64,000 nt of DNA. Origin: Metallyticus violacea. Its lineage: Eukaryota; Arthropoda; Insecta; Mantodea; Metallyticidae. Position numbers and translations under genes: made by a program. The stretch covers positions 49,862,001 through 49,926,000 of the forward strand of contig CM060842.1 in assembly GCA_030762175.1 (NCBI GenBank). The letters run 5' to 3'. A model generated the notes under the pieces. The model did not search any database. It had not been told where the DNA came from and saw nothing but the letters and a program-made list of their open reading frames with translations. This document shows positions 36,589 through 48,400 of this stretch, piece by piece. Each line of letters starts with the position of its first letter. The stretch's first letter is position 1.

Positions 36589-36982
36589 ATCCATTCAGGG
36601 AGATCTTCAGTGAGCATGTATATGTATACTCATTTATGTCCAGGTGTCTTAAGTCCAAAGGGACGTAAGACCTACAAACGAAGAAGGGAGCAAATATTGT
36701 GAAAGAACAGGATATACTCTCAATTTTCTGTTACTGCAACACTCTCGTGAATTTAACTGATTTTAGACAACCTCGTTCTTAAGAGAACAAGGAGAGGATT
36801 TAAAACATAGGGTGTCGAAATATATTGTAGTTATTCTTGGCCCTGAAGATGGGACATAGGGGTCATTTATATACCAAATGTAAGGTAATCTCTATAATTT
36901 TATACGTGCTTCCCAAAGAACATGAGCCCCTCGTGATGCGACAGATAGTCAATTTCTTCCCATACATGAATCAGTATGGGTC

Positions 36983-37256
36983 GGTCCTAGTGATATAGTG
37001 GTAACCGTAATTACCTCCTAAACTCAAGATCGCGGGTTCAATCCCGGCCAGGACTGATGGATTTTTTCGGGCGTAAAAATCCTACATTCCTTCGGAAAGG
37101 AAGTAAAGCTGTAGGTCCCGTGTCGTAGATTTACTGCACGCAAAAGAACCTCCAGTTCAAAGAAGAGACCTCGGAGCAAAATTTGTCGGTTGAATGGTGC
37201 GCTGATGACCTAGATGTTAAGGAGCGTTCGTAAAAATAAATAAATAAATAAAAAAA
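36983..37256 (+). mobile_element. tRNA-derived SINE, family B
   Basis: The head 'ggtcctagtgatatagtgg' and B box 'cgggttcaatcccggccagg' are followed by the family body ('ttttttcgggcgtaaaaatc', 'ccttcggaaaggaagtaaagc', 'cccgtgtcgtagatttactgc'). A short internal deletion removes 'tttcacgccctga' (compare 43491-43503). It ends in four TAAA units and an A-run. No clear target-site duplication was seen. Confidence 0.88.
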
Positions 37257-38027
37257 CAGCATGTCTCTTGTAACAGCAGCAAAGTAATTGTGTATGCCAA
37301 AGCTTAAAATTTCATATCAGGTGGATCACCCCTAACTGTCATCAAAAATGCCCTGGGACTGTGATACACTGTTTTTAAATGTTCCAAAATGCCTTCTGTT
37401 GCTTGGTCGGCAACATTTTGAATATAATCGATGCGTATGCGCACGGAGGGTATTTCAAGTAAAATTTTTACAATCTAGTTGCAATTAATGCTTCTTACAA
37501 TCTTCCCACATGTTAGTTATCTGGAGAAAAAAGACGAAAAAAGTAATTGCTTTTATTATATATATATATCCATATCAAACTTGAACATAGCATTAGTGTC
37601 CTATGGAAACGGCTGAAATGTAAAACAGAATGACGAAAATGCACACATACATAACCGAATTGAGTACATAAATATGACAAAATCGCTCAATAATATTTGT
37701 TTCTTAATGTTAGACATATATCAACTTTGTCTACGGACTAAACTAAATATGCCTTCTTTGCTTTGTGTCCGAAAAAATAATTTTTGGATATTTAATACAT
37801 CACCATTTTAGGTTATGGCCATAAAATGGCGCATAATTATTTTATTTTTTAGGAACTTATCTCAACACCTATAATTGCATTTTTTCCGTTTTGACTTATT
37901 TACAATTTTTTCTGCAGGTCATGAACACTGCATTAACATTTTGTAAAAATTCATCTTGATGAAATTCTAAGACAGCATTAATTTCAAAATAATAATTTGG
38001 AATAAAAGGATATGTGAGAGAGATTTA

Positions 38028-38077
<50 letters not shown>
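38028..38077. repeat. (AAT)n microsatellite
   Basis: About 17 perfect AAT units. Confidence 0.95.
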
Positions 38078-38078
<1 letters not shown>

Positions 38079-38289
38079 TGTAGCAATAACTTCATATGAA
38101 TACCTAGAGATGATATTTAGTGCGATTTAGCGTGGAAAAACTGTAATTTAAGCTTTTATTTCATTTTCGTTCTTCTCTATCCTAGAGCTAAAAGATCTAT
38201 AATTTTCGAAAATGCACCAAGCTTGAAGAGGAATGCAGGTCAGTTCTTTTAAGCAACTTTGTAATTATTAATTTCCATAAAATATCTTT

Positions 38290-38995
38290 ATTTCTATTTA
38301 TTCATGAGTGCTTTCTTTCTTTCGTTTTTTATTTATTTATTTATTTATTTTCTTTCTTGCAGGAAGTTCCTATTATCGCCTTACCTTGTTTTTTGCTCCT
38401 TTTTTCGCAAATCCTTCTTTTAGAGTGTTTATCTTTTATCTTTTTTTTTTATTCACTAACGTGTTCCTCACTTTTTTCTCTCTTTCTCGCTTTTGCTATT
38501 TCATTTCTTCTTTATGTAGGTTTTGTTATTTTACATTGTTATTGCTCTTTTTACCTTGTTGATCTTCCTGTGTTAATTATTTTTCTTCCTCCGAACCTTT
38601 GCTCATCTGTGCTACCCATTTCTACTTATTTTCTTTCTCAATTACATCTGTTGTTTCCAATTTAATATGCCATTACACTACTTTTTCCTTCTTCCTCTTT
38701 GTACGCTTTGAATCGTGAGTTGGTTAAGAGTCACGTCGTTTTGTTGTTCGTTTTATTTTCATTGGCAATGTTACTTTTATTTTTATTATTTTCGTTACTT
38801 GGTGAACCCGGGCTTAAAAGATCCTCATCTCACTCTCTCTCTCTTTCTTTCTTTGGGTCTGTTATTTCTTTCTTTTTTTTAAGTTTTTTCTTTCTTTCTT
38901 TTTCTTCCTAGACAGTTGTGTATGTATGTAGTAGAGAAGTTGCAGGTGGGTGTATTCTTTTTTTTTTCTTTTCTTTTTTCTTTTATCTTAGCTCC
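38290..38995. other. pyrimidine-rich (T+C) tract
   Basis: The plus strand is dominated by T and C for about 700 bp, with TTTC/TTTA short repeats at both ends and a 'tctctctctctttctttctt' stretch near 38836. Overlapping plus frames (38308-38562, 38357-38665, 38699-38911) all give Phe/Leu/Ser-rich hydrophobic translations, which reflects composition. Like the tract at 3090-3760 it may descend from a LINE 3' UTR, but no element end is visible. Confidence 0.4.
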
Positions 38996-41131
38996 GAGTG
39001 AAAAGTTGGTAGTTCAGTGGCCAAATCAAGGCCGCTCTAAGATACAGAGCATCCGTGCTTCAAAACTGAACTCTCTATGAATGGAAACAAATGGATTTCT
39101 TGCCACAGTGCTCCTTCACGCCCAAAGATGTTCTGCTTCTGTGCAACCTACGATCTGCACGAACACATTTCGCTGTTTTAATACAGGATTTTTTTTTATT
39201 TGAAAACGTGAACGGCACTTACTTTTATATGTATAACTACATATTTCCGTTGTATTAATTTCAATATAGGAATAATGCAGAGATTTTGTAGCCTTCATGA
39301 ACTTGATACAGTCACGCTTATTATTAGGGCTGGGATTCTTAGGCATTATATATTTTATTTGCGCTGCAAAAGAAAATCGAATTTAAACTTTGATTGTGGA
39401 AAATTCAGCATATATTTTAAGTTTTATATCACTTGAAATACGTATTTTTTTAAAATATACAGAAATAAATATTTTCAAGCATTTATATAAAAGAGCATAA
39501 AATTATGTTTTAATTTAAAAAAAACAGTTTCAAACATATTATTGCAGGAACAGGATTACCGTTTACCTTGTGTTTAATATTATTGGCCTGCTCAGTAGTA
39601 TAGCCTAACACAGAACTGTGACGTCGATATAAACATTCAAGAGTACGCTATTTTAATTACTAGAATTGTACTGTACCTAATCATGGAGTGCTCTGTTTTT
39701 ACGTTAAACACTGTTTTTTGCTGGAAGAAGTTTTGTAGGCATTACCTCTCCTCCCTGCTTCTGTTTCTCCTTGTCAGGAGAGCGTGAGTTTGTACTTTCT
39801 CTCAGAACTTGTGCTACTCGTGCGTTAAAGAGAACATCGCCTATACTTAGCTGTCAGATCATTTGCAGCTTTACACCGTCGACGTGTATCAAAGATGTGA
39901 TGCAATAGAGAGTCGTTATGTTATGCCACTAACAGTGTTTAGAGCTCTAAGCCCAGATTATTTAGTTAATTCTTTATAATATGTAAAGGAGAATCAGGAA
40001 ATTGTAACTCTTTAATGTGTTTCTTTCCAATGAGTATTAATATTCTGTCTATTGATTTATTAATAATACATTTATATTCGATTCCATTCTGCTTTACCAG
40101 TTTTGCTAATTTGCTGATTATACTGACGATATGCTAAAGTTGTTGTTTTACAAATCATATATGCATTATGTAATTAGCTCGCATGAATTTTTCACTTATG
40201 CTTAAATATTTTAAACTTATAGATATTGACTGTCTTCAATGCATTTATTACACCTGTGGATTTCATTAATTGAACAAACATTTGGTCATACTTTGAAGCG
40301 CATTTAAAAGTATCTGATAATTATGTTTTGTCATAATCTTATAATACCAAAGCATTAGTATTATTTTAATGTACTTTTCACTTAACTGTTTCCTTTCAAA
40401 ACCCTCAAGTGCATGAAAATTTTCTCAGCGATAATCTCGTCCCATCTCTTACCATTTTCTGACGGATTTATGGAACAGCTTTACATACTAAACCCAGATA
40501 ACCTTTAACAGTAAATCTCAAATGAAAGTACAGCATGCTGTATTGTCTTTTTGTGCTTACAGAACGCTAAAACCCTTGCAAATTCAAACATAAAAACAGG
40601 AATCGCAAAGCAAATAGGAGATAACGTAACCAAATGGCGGTATGTTGTTGACTATTAATGATGTTAGTAGAACGTTGCTATTGCGAAAATTCTCTACAAT
40701 CTAAACTTTCCAAGCGAGTAATATTTTAGATCTTTAGGGTGCGAAATTTTGGACTAAATATTTCCTTGCATAAAAATAATCAAATATAGGATTGGGTGCA
40801 TCTGTCATTTGGATTTCATAAACATTTTGGTCAATTTTTTATTTATAGGTGAGTATAAAGGTACTTACCTTAATACCTCTTTTCTCATCACTTAAATTAG
40901 AATTAGCTAATAGATGACTGTGTAATTTAAAGTCAGATAGTCTTTAATCTAAGTCACAGGTCAGTCGATCAACAGTGCTAGAATTACTGATCTGTTAATT
41001 GTTACATTCTTCTCACATGTGTTCCTGTTACCGTGCTACATCTCTGTTAGAACACGGTTCTTTTTGTTCCTATTGTCTGATATTCTGTAATCTACAGCCA
41101 ATGTTTCTCAAAGGTTAAGTCGCTATTTTCA

Positions 41132-42630
41132 TAATACAAGAGATCAGTCATGAATCATTGCAAATATTTTTTTTCTCGCAAACAAGGGACAACACGGAAA
41201 ATCTAAGCTACGAGGTCTGTTCAAAAAGTATCGCGAATTTTGTGTTTTTTCAAAAAGTATTTATTTATTCATGAAGCCTCATTTTGTCCCCTTCAAACTA
41301 ATCCCCACCAGATATTATACACTTGTGCCAACGTTTATTCCAATCCTCGAAGCACTTTAAAAAATCACTTTTTGTGATCTTGTTCAGCTCCTCCTTCGAT
41401 GTCGTCTTTATCTCCTCAATCGTGGCGTAGCGTCGTCCTTTCATGGGCCTCTTAAGTTTTGGGAACAAAAAAAGGTCACAGGGAGCCAGGTCTGGGGAGT
41501 ACGGTGGTTGCGGCATCATAAGTGTGTTGTTTTTCCCAAAAATTCGCGCACAAGCAACGATGTGTGAGCAGGGGCGTTATCATGGTGCAAAAGTCAATTG
41601 TTGTTCTTCCACAAATTCGGGCGTTTCTGGCGGATTGCTTCACGCAAATTGCGATAACTTGCAAGTAATATTCCTTATTGACCGTTCCACCCTGTGGCAA
41701 GAACTCATGATGTACCACGCCCCTGCAATCGAAGAAAACTGTAAGCAAAACCTTCACATTCGACCGAATTTGGCGCGCTTTTTTCGGTCTTGGCTCGTGT
41801 GGCAGCATCCATTGGGATGATTGAGCTTTAGTTTCCACGTCATAACCATAAACCCCATGATTCGTCACAAGTTATGACCCTCTGGAACAAATTTGGGTTG
41901 TCGCGGACAGAGTTCAACAGCTCCTTAGCAACGTTAATGCGATGGTGTTTTTGGTCGAAATTGAGCAACTTTGGTACGAATTTTGCGGCAACCCGTCTCA
42001 TGCCGAAATCATTGGTAAAAATCGAATGACACAAGCCAATCGATATGGTTAGGTCCTCAGCAACTTCTCTAACGGTGATTCGACGATTGTCCAATACTAT
42101 TCTCTTCACTTCTTCAATGTTTTCGTCTGTTGTTGACGAGCTCGGGCGTCCGGGACGCTCTTCGTTGTTCACATCTTCTCGACCCTCTGCGAACATTTTG
42201 TACCACCGATAAACGTTGCTTTGGTCCAAGATAGCTTCACCATATGCCACAGTCAACATTCGGAATGCATCCGCGCACTTAATTTTGTTTTTCCCACAAA
42301 ATTTGATACATATTCTTTGTTCCATTTTTTGGAATAGGCAAAAATCGAAGTCGAGCCAAAACAGGTTCAAGCAAAATAGCTGTCAACAATTAACTGAACA
42401 TTCCTGTGACGGATTTGCAACTCTGTGTAAGAATTGTTAACTTTTGCTCATGCCATAATAAACCAATGTTGTCCGGTTGCCGTGGTTTGCTTCTTCCCTA
42501 CAATAGCCGTATATATCCAGTTGGTGACAATACTCGGCAGTAAATACAATCGTATATCTTAAATTTTTCGTGTTGTCCTTTGTTCGCGAGAAAAAATATT
42601 TGCCATGACTTATGACTTATCCCTCATTTA
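41132..42630 (-). mobile_element. Mariner element bounded by long imperfect inverted repeats
   Basis: The left side (about 41137-41207) and right side (about 42558-42626) are inverted relatives over about 60-70 bp, with roughly 80-90% identity by eye: for example 'gcaaatattttttttctcgc' with 'aacaagggacaacacgg' on the left, and its counterpart 'gttgtcctttgttcgcgag' on the right. Nearby TA dinucleotides on both sides fit a mariner insertion. Directly inside the left repeat is a classic mariner-type end ('cgaggtctgttcaaaaagta'); its counterpart is poorly preserved on the right. The transposase pseudogene lies between them. Exact ends are uncertain by a few bases. Confidence 0.75.
41298..42325 (-). 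pseudogene. Mariner transposase, nearly full length, frameshifted
   Basis: The frame starts MEQRICIKFCGKNKIKCADA and carries the N-terminal HTH (GEAILDQSNVYRWYKMFAEG), the linker GRPSSSTTDENI and the WVP-like block (AAKFVPKLL). The DD34D triad follows: VITCDESW near 41862, HHDNAPAH near 41580, and YSPDLAPCDLF near 41475, with 34 residues between the last two Asp. Defects I can see: one extra base in a C4 run (41853-41856), one missing base near 41650-41655, a TGA where Trp is expected (about 41594-41596), and a stop just before the usual YFEG end. About 340 codons matches the family's normal length. This is the least decayed coding relic here. Confidence 0.85.
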
Positions 42631-42639
42631 ATAGCACTG

Positions 42640-43700
42640 CAACATGCATATAGATAATATCAAGTTATCAGGAAATAATTTAGAGACCGAAGGAAACAAT
42701 CGTAACAAAGTTCTTCACTCAGGAAATAGTCCCCATTATAATCAATACGCTTCTTCCAGTGTGAAAGCAGCTTGTAAGTGCCACTTTTTAAAATTGGCTG
42801 GTGTCTGGGTGTGACGAAGGAAAGAGAGTTGCAAAATATTCGGCACCTACACCCGTTCAGGTGAAACCAAGATTCGTCCGTAAAGAAATTATGTTAGTGT
42901 CAATTTCTCTTACATGCACACTATTCAAAATCCATTCCCGGATGCAGGGTCACCCGGTTTAAGTTCTTGCATTACAGTAATTTAATAGAGTGGTAACTTC
43001 AGTAGCTTTGAAGTCGTTCGAACAATGGAATAGGAAATTCCCGTTTTCTTAGAAAGACGTCAAAGTGACTTTTAGAGGAACGTTTCAGTGCATGTCCAAC
43101 ATCTTCTAACGTTTCTTCTGTGAGTACTGTACGTGGCTTTGTACGCTTTTTATCAAGAATACTTGCCGTTGTACGAAATGCATTTACCAATATGTGACTC
43201 AACTTTTCACTTGTAAATTGAATATCAGGGAATCTCTCTTGAAGCATTTGCCCTACATCACTTGCCCTGTTGGTCCTGGTGGTGTAGTGGTTACCATACT
43301 TGCCTCCTAAACCCAAGATCGCGGGTTCGAACCCGGCCAGGACCGATGGATTTTTTCGGGGCGTAAAAATCCTAAGTATGGCTTCCTTCGGAAGGGAAGA
43401 AAAGCCTTAGGTCCCGTGTCGTACATTTAAGGCACGAAAAAGAACCTCAAGCTGAAAGAGAGGCCTCTGAGCAAAATTTGTCGGCCGTTTCACGCCCTGA
43501 GTTGAATGAGACGCTGATGACCTGAGATGTTAAAGAGCGTACATAAATAAATCAATAATAATCACTTGCCTATTCTGTAGGAATCGCAAATACATATTCT
43601 TTGGGGAATAAAGTACTTGTGTTGAGTCATATTAACGTTTAATAAACACACACACAAATCACTCACAAGAGCTTGTCCATAGGTTTCTAGGGTTAAATCG
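42640..43700 (-). mobile_element. Mariner-like relic interrupted by a SINE
   Basis: Minus-strand blocks: an N-terminal region (VGQMLQERFPDIQFTSEKLS, then ILDKKRTKPRTVLTEETLED) at 43080-43256, a first-Asp block FTDESWFHLNGC near 42870, and a C-terminal HWKKRIDYNGDYF near 42740. Between the last two the catalytic core is missing. The family B SINE at 43267-43560 lies within the 5' part of this relic. The C-terminal block resembles a different mariner group from the N-terminal block, so this may be two fused relics. Confidence 0.65.
43267..43560 (+). mobile_element. tRNA-derived SINE, family B, with 10-bp TSD
   Basis: This is one of the best copies. Its tRNA-like head has a perfectly paired 7-bp acceptor-like stem (GTCCTGG near 43272, CCAGGAC near 43338), an A box 'tggtgtagtggttacc' and a B box 'cgggttcgaacccgg'. 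The anticodon arm no longer pairs properly. The body and end match the family ('tcggccgtttcacgccctgag', 'gatgttaaagagcgt'), with an 'aaataaatcaataat' tail. A perfect 10-bp duplication 'atcacttgcc' (43257-43266 and 43561-43570) marks the insertion into the mariner relic. Confidence 0.93.
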
Positions 43701-44112
43701 TATTTGGCTCCCCTCCGGCTTCCTGGTCGGCTTTCAAGCGTAGAAATAAGGCAAGAACTGCAGAGTTCGGTAAACTGCTGCCATCTGCCCTTGGAGCGGT
43801 GCCACGAAGGAAAAATCGCCCAGTAAAATTAATTACATAATATATGTTACACAAAACTTGATGTAGTATATAAATGTCATATTTTAAATGGAGAAATATA
43901 TTATAAAATACTGATTCATGTGATAATTATAGTTACATCCAATAAAAAATATTACTGTATGTGGTATCTCGTCTAAGTGTATGACATGTTTTAGAAACAT
44001 TGTTAATGTTATCAAGAGAAAAAAAACATTAATTTATAATTCTTCTATAAAGTAATAGGACTTGTCCATAGACATTCTGTAAGAGCAGATTTGTATTTTG
44101 GTTCATTACTGG

Positions 44113-44186
<74 letters not shown>

Positions 44187-45206
44187 GAAGTTTAACTTTT
44201 TTGGAGATAGGATAAAGTATTCCTACACATTCTAATGGAGTCCCTTTTGATAGTAAGGTAAATTAGCAGTGCATACTGTGAAAAACTAGGCATGTTTTTG
44301 TCAGTATTTGTATTATGATATTCATAATTATAAAATTATATTGAAACTACTAAGATACCTCAATTCTGACCTGATGTGTATCTTCCAGTAATATAATTTT
44401 ACAGTATTCAAAACTTTTAAATGCACAGCATACTTAGAAAAAAATGCAAAGGAATGTTAAATCGAAAAACGAAGAAGGCGGTGGGATCTGTTCATTATTT
44501 CTTGAATTTTATTACGTGCTTACGATGTTTACAGCCCATGCAAGCGCACAAGCGCTAACAAATAAATAATGACGCCTTGTTGAAAGTTTTTAAGACGGAA
44601 ACTGTGCGGTGTAATAAACGAGAAGCCAAAAGCTTCGCTTTGTGTACTGAAGTATGCTAAGTGTTGATACAGTTGCTGGCAGACATAGCGCGTAAGGTAA
44701 ACTACTGTGTTTTTATGGTTACGCGCGCCTTCCCCCCTATACATGGGCTTAGGCGGTTGAGAACGAAAAAGAACTAATAACAAAACATTTAGCAATTAGC
44801 ATGTTATTGCCGTTTAACGCTACTTACGAGAAGAAATCATACTCATGTTTCTGTATCGAAAGATAAAACATTGGCAAACATGTCCTATTCTTATCGCGTC
44901 ATCTTTCAAATTTGTATGTAGAAACAACGTTTAAAAATTTCTCTCTTGTGTTCTCTCTGAAAATCTCGCAAGAGGTTAAAGCATATTCTACTCTTGTGAT
45001 TTACAGTGTTAATAAGGATACTAACTTAACAATGAAACAGTTCATGGCAAATATGTTGAATATACGATCATGCCGCCAAAAACGAGGGAATATATCGAGC
45101 CCTTGGACGTTTATTTCTTTAGACAATATAATATACATGCAAGGAGGTCGAGTTTGAACAATGGTCAGAAATATATAATTTAAACTTGGACATTTGCGTT
45201 ATTACT
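43701..45206. other. spacer
   Basis: No gene was recognised. It contains the AAT microsatellite at 44113-44184. Frames at 44529-44795 and 44912-45157 have no known domain. Confidence 0.5.
44113..44184. repeat. (AAT)n microsatellite
   Basis: About 24 perfect AAT units, the longest perfect triplet run in the window. Confidence 0.95.
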
Positions 45207-45214
45207 TACATATA

Positions 45215-45453
45215 CAGAGTGATTCAAAAGTCGTGCCATTGGACAACTACGTTATTAGTGTGGGTACCGGAAAAGGAAATAGGGGAATATTGTTGGAAAT
45301 ACGTGGAAATACTGTGCATTCAACAGTCCACAATACTTCTCTATTTCAAGAGTGTAAATTTAATGGCATTTGCCATCTCAACGATGGAATGCTGTGAAGT
45401 TCCCTTTGCCCTGTGTGCCTTTTGTTACACGTCTTTCTGTTTTAATCACTTTG
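45215..45453. mobile_element. Small MITE, 239 bp, hAT-like ends
   Basis: The ends are inverted relatives: left 'cagagtgattcaaaag' and right (reverse-complemented) 'caaagtgattaaaacag'. The flanks are identical over 8 bp ('tacatata' at 45207-45214 and 45454-45461). An 8-bp duplication with CAGAG-type ends is typical of hAT MITEs. The AT-rich flank could match by chance, and the end sequence also resembles some mariner TIRs, so the class is tentative. There is no coding capacity. Confidence 0.55.
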
Positions 45454-45461
45454 TACATATA

Positions 45462-48400
45462 CACATTTGTGAAGACAAAACAATTTTCGTATCTTCCGAA
45501 CTGTTTGTTGTACAGTGAATGATATGCCGTCTTTGTACATTTTAATAAATAAATTCCTGTTCAAACCGAAGTCTTTCTCTTGTTAAGTATGAGCTGTGGA
45601 CTATACAGAAAAAGCTCTCAAGTTTTTATTGTATTCAGAGAACATTTATATATCCGGTGTCGCCATGCATTTTTTTTCAAATTATATCCTAATGTACCTG
45701 TACCTTCATAGCATGCATATTTCTTTCAGAAGTTTTAGGAATAGATAAAATTAGACATTGTGTACTTTAGTTTTCTCTGTAATACTTTTCTTATCGCATA
45801 AGCCGCGAATCTAATATTCAATTTTTCTTTTAGCTGTTAGTGATTGCGATCTGCTGAATTTACTGTCAATCTACATGGGCAAAATATTTATGCAATGACG
45901 GTCAGTGAAACAAAGAGAACGATTTTCAAAGAAAAAATATATACCAAGAATCTGTAACATATTCCCAGTACTCTGGTACTGATGTTTGTTAAATCAACTC
46001 TGCTTTATCCATTCCTTACATCGTAATGTGGGATGCCTAATGCGGAAAATTATGCGGCGATTCTGAAACACCCTTTTTTTTTAATAATGTTTAACGCCTA
46101 TGTTTACTACTGAGCATCGCAGGCGGTAGACACTGATGATACATGATATGAAATGATAAATTGGGAAAAGATTTTAAAGAGGGGGATCCTTTCAGACAAT
46201 TGGCCAGGATACAGCAAACGAAATTCTTCACGAACACGACCAGCTAACTCGATTTTTTGTCAACATCTACATGAAAATGACTGCTCTAGAGTCAACTGTT
46301 CCATCTTGGCGAAGTTCAACCACTGCACTGCTTCGAAGGGATATTGAAGGACAGGAGGAGAGAGTTGTAGGGGAAAGAGTGGGAAATGCTACACACAGAC
46401 GACGGGATTAAAAACATAGTTTTTACGTATACGCCTCTATCTACCCGAGTCATAACAAGCGAGAATGGAATGGAGAAAGAGGTGAAGCCGCTCCTTTCTA
46501 AACAAGAACTCACCTGTCAACTAAGGAGCTTCTCTTGATAATTTCCTGGGACTTCCTTGGCATTTTGTTCCTTGATTTTCATCATAAACGTTGAACAATC
46601 AATGTAACTTATAACTGAGATAAAACACGCTTACCGGAGGAAAAAAAACGAGAAAACCAATTCAAGTTTTTTTTTCCTGCACATACAGCTACTTTTACAA
46701 AGGGGAAAAAAATGGAGCAAATACACTGCACATTTTTAACACCCTTCTTATAGTTTAGACTTATCAAATTACGGTTATTATATGTTTGGGTTGTTAAAAG
46801 AAGCATTGGGATGTCTGTGATACGGCAGTGACAGTACTTGGGCTGGAAACGCAACCCCACTCTTTCTTCATTAATGAGAATAAGTTTCCTCTGGGTAAAT
46901 TGGGAAATTAAGTAGAAATTTAATTTGATTCGATTTCAATAAATTAATAAAAAACAGTTAATATTAGATTCACCCTCGTGTTACTTTTGTTATTACTGAG
47001 AAAAAGTAATCAGATAAAAGAACAATTTTTCTCTATCACAGTAGCGGCTAGCGAAGTAAGTTTAAGACTCTCGATCGAAATAGTTATTTGGTTTATTATC
47101 CCATTACGTTTTTTGCTATCTCTGCACCCTATACCGCTAGTAGCAAATGTTTTAACAGTTTAGCACATGCCCATTACTTATTTCATACCAAGTAACGGAT
47201 TATTGTATTTAGTTCAATAATATTGGTCTACACAATTTCTGCTGAATGAAAATTGTTCATATTTTCTGATTCCTTATCATGGAATCTCTCAAAACAGCCT
47301 TAGTTTTGTTTCATTGGGCTAAGTTTTATGAAATTGGTATTATACAAAATTGCAGTTTTTATTATTTATTTGTTCATTGATCAGACACAAAAATAAATAT
47401 TCTGAGAGATTTCAACAAGTTCACTTTGCGAATGGAAGCATTGGACCAGAAAATGTTGGTCACATAGGAGCAATTTACTTCCTGAAGGGGAAAAAACCAT
47501 TGGTTTCTCCCTCTAATGCCCTTTTTCCACCACTTCATATTAAGTTAGGCCTGATGAACTAATTTGTTAATGCTTTGAATAAGGATAGTGAATGTTTCAA
47601 CTTTTTATTTCAAAGTTCCCACAGAAAACTGAAGCTATGATAGCAGCAAGTATTTTCATGAACCATAGATTTGTGAGCTTATGCAGGATGAGATCTTTCC
47701 TCAACTGATATCCGAGTTAGAGAAATCAACATTCTTGGCAATAAGAAATCTGAGAACTATAAAGAAATTGTGAAGGAAATGTTACAACATTTTAGAAATC
47801 TAGAGTGTAGAGTGCGTGTTAAAATACATTTTCTCATCAGTCATATTCATTACTTCCCTGCGAATCTTGGTACAAATAGTGAGAACAAAGTGAAAGACAT
47901 TAAAACAATGGAAACCACTATCAAGGCCAAGGAATGTGTTAATGATTGCTTATTACTGTTGGTAATTGAAAAGAGACGCTAGTGAAGGACGTATCACAAC
48001 TTCGAAAAAAAATTAAGTTTTCTTCTCCCTAATAGTTAAACGTTTGGAAATTCATAATTATTGATACATAGCTCTCTTTTTCAGTATATTCATTAATAAT
48101 TAAGTTAAAAGTAAACCTTCAAGAACAATTTTGTTTTAGCTACATATCTTATAACGTAATAATATTTCATAAAAAATATACGTACATTATTACATTTGAT
48201 TTGATTTTGTTTAAAAACCTAGCGCGATAGAGTAAAATTGAAAACATATTTGAATTCAGGGAATTCATATGTACATATATCCAGGTGGGAAAATAAAAAA
48301 GCAAGAAAATCATTTTTGTATACCATTGTAATGAATGTCGCTTCAGTATTTATGAATTTAAAGTATTTTGAGGTGTATTTCATGAGCTTTATGCCGGTAG

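Larger units (their letters stand above)
37257..41130. other. long spacer, no gene recognised
   Basis: About 3.9 kb holds no recognised gene. It contains the AAT microsatellite at 38028-38077 and the pyrimidine-rich tract at 38290-38995, listed separately. Frames such as 39116-39346 (minus) have no known domain. Confidence 0.5.

Noticed and set aside
38308..38911. Hydrophobic frames suggesting transmembrane proteins
   Set aside because: Same compositional artefact in a pyrimidine-rich tract.
43267..43341. A possible functional tRNA gene with a paired acceptor stem
   Set aside because: The anticodon arm does not pair, the sequence continues into a SINE body, and five related copies exist with the same body.
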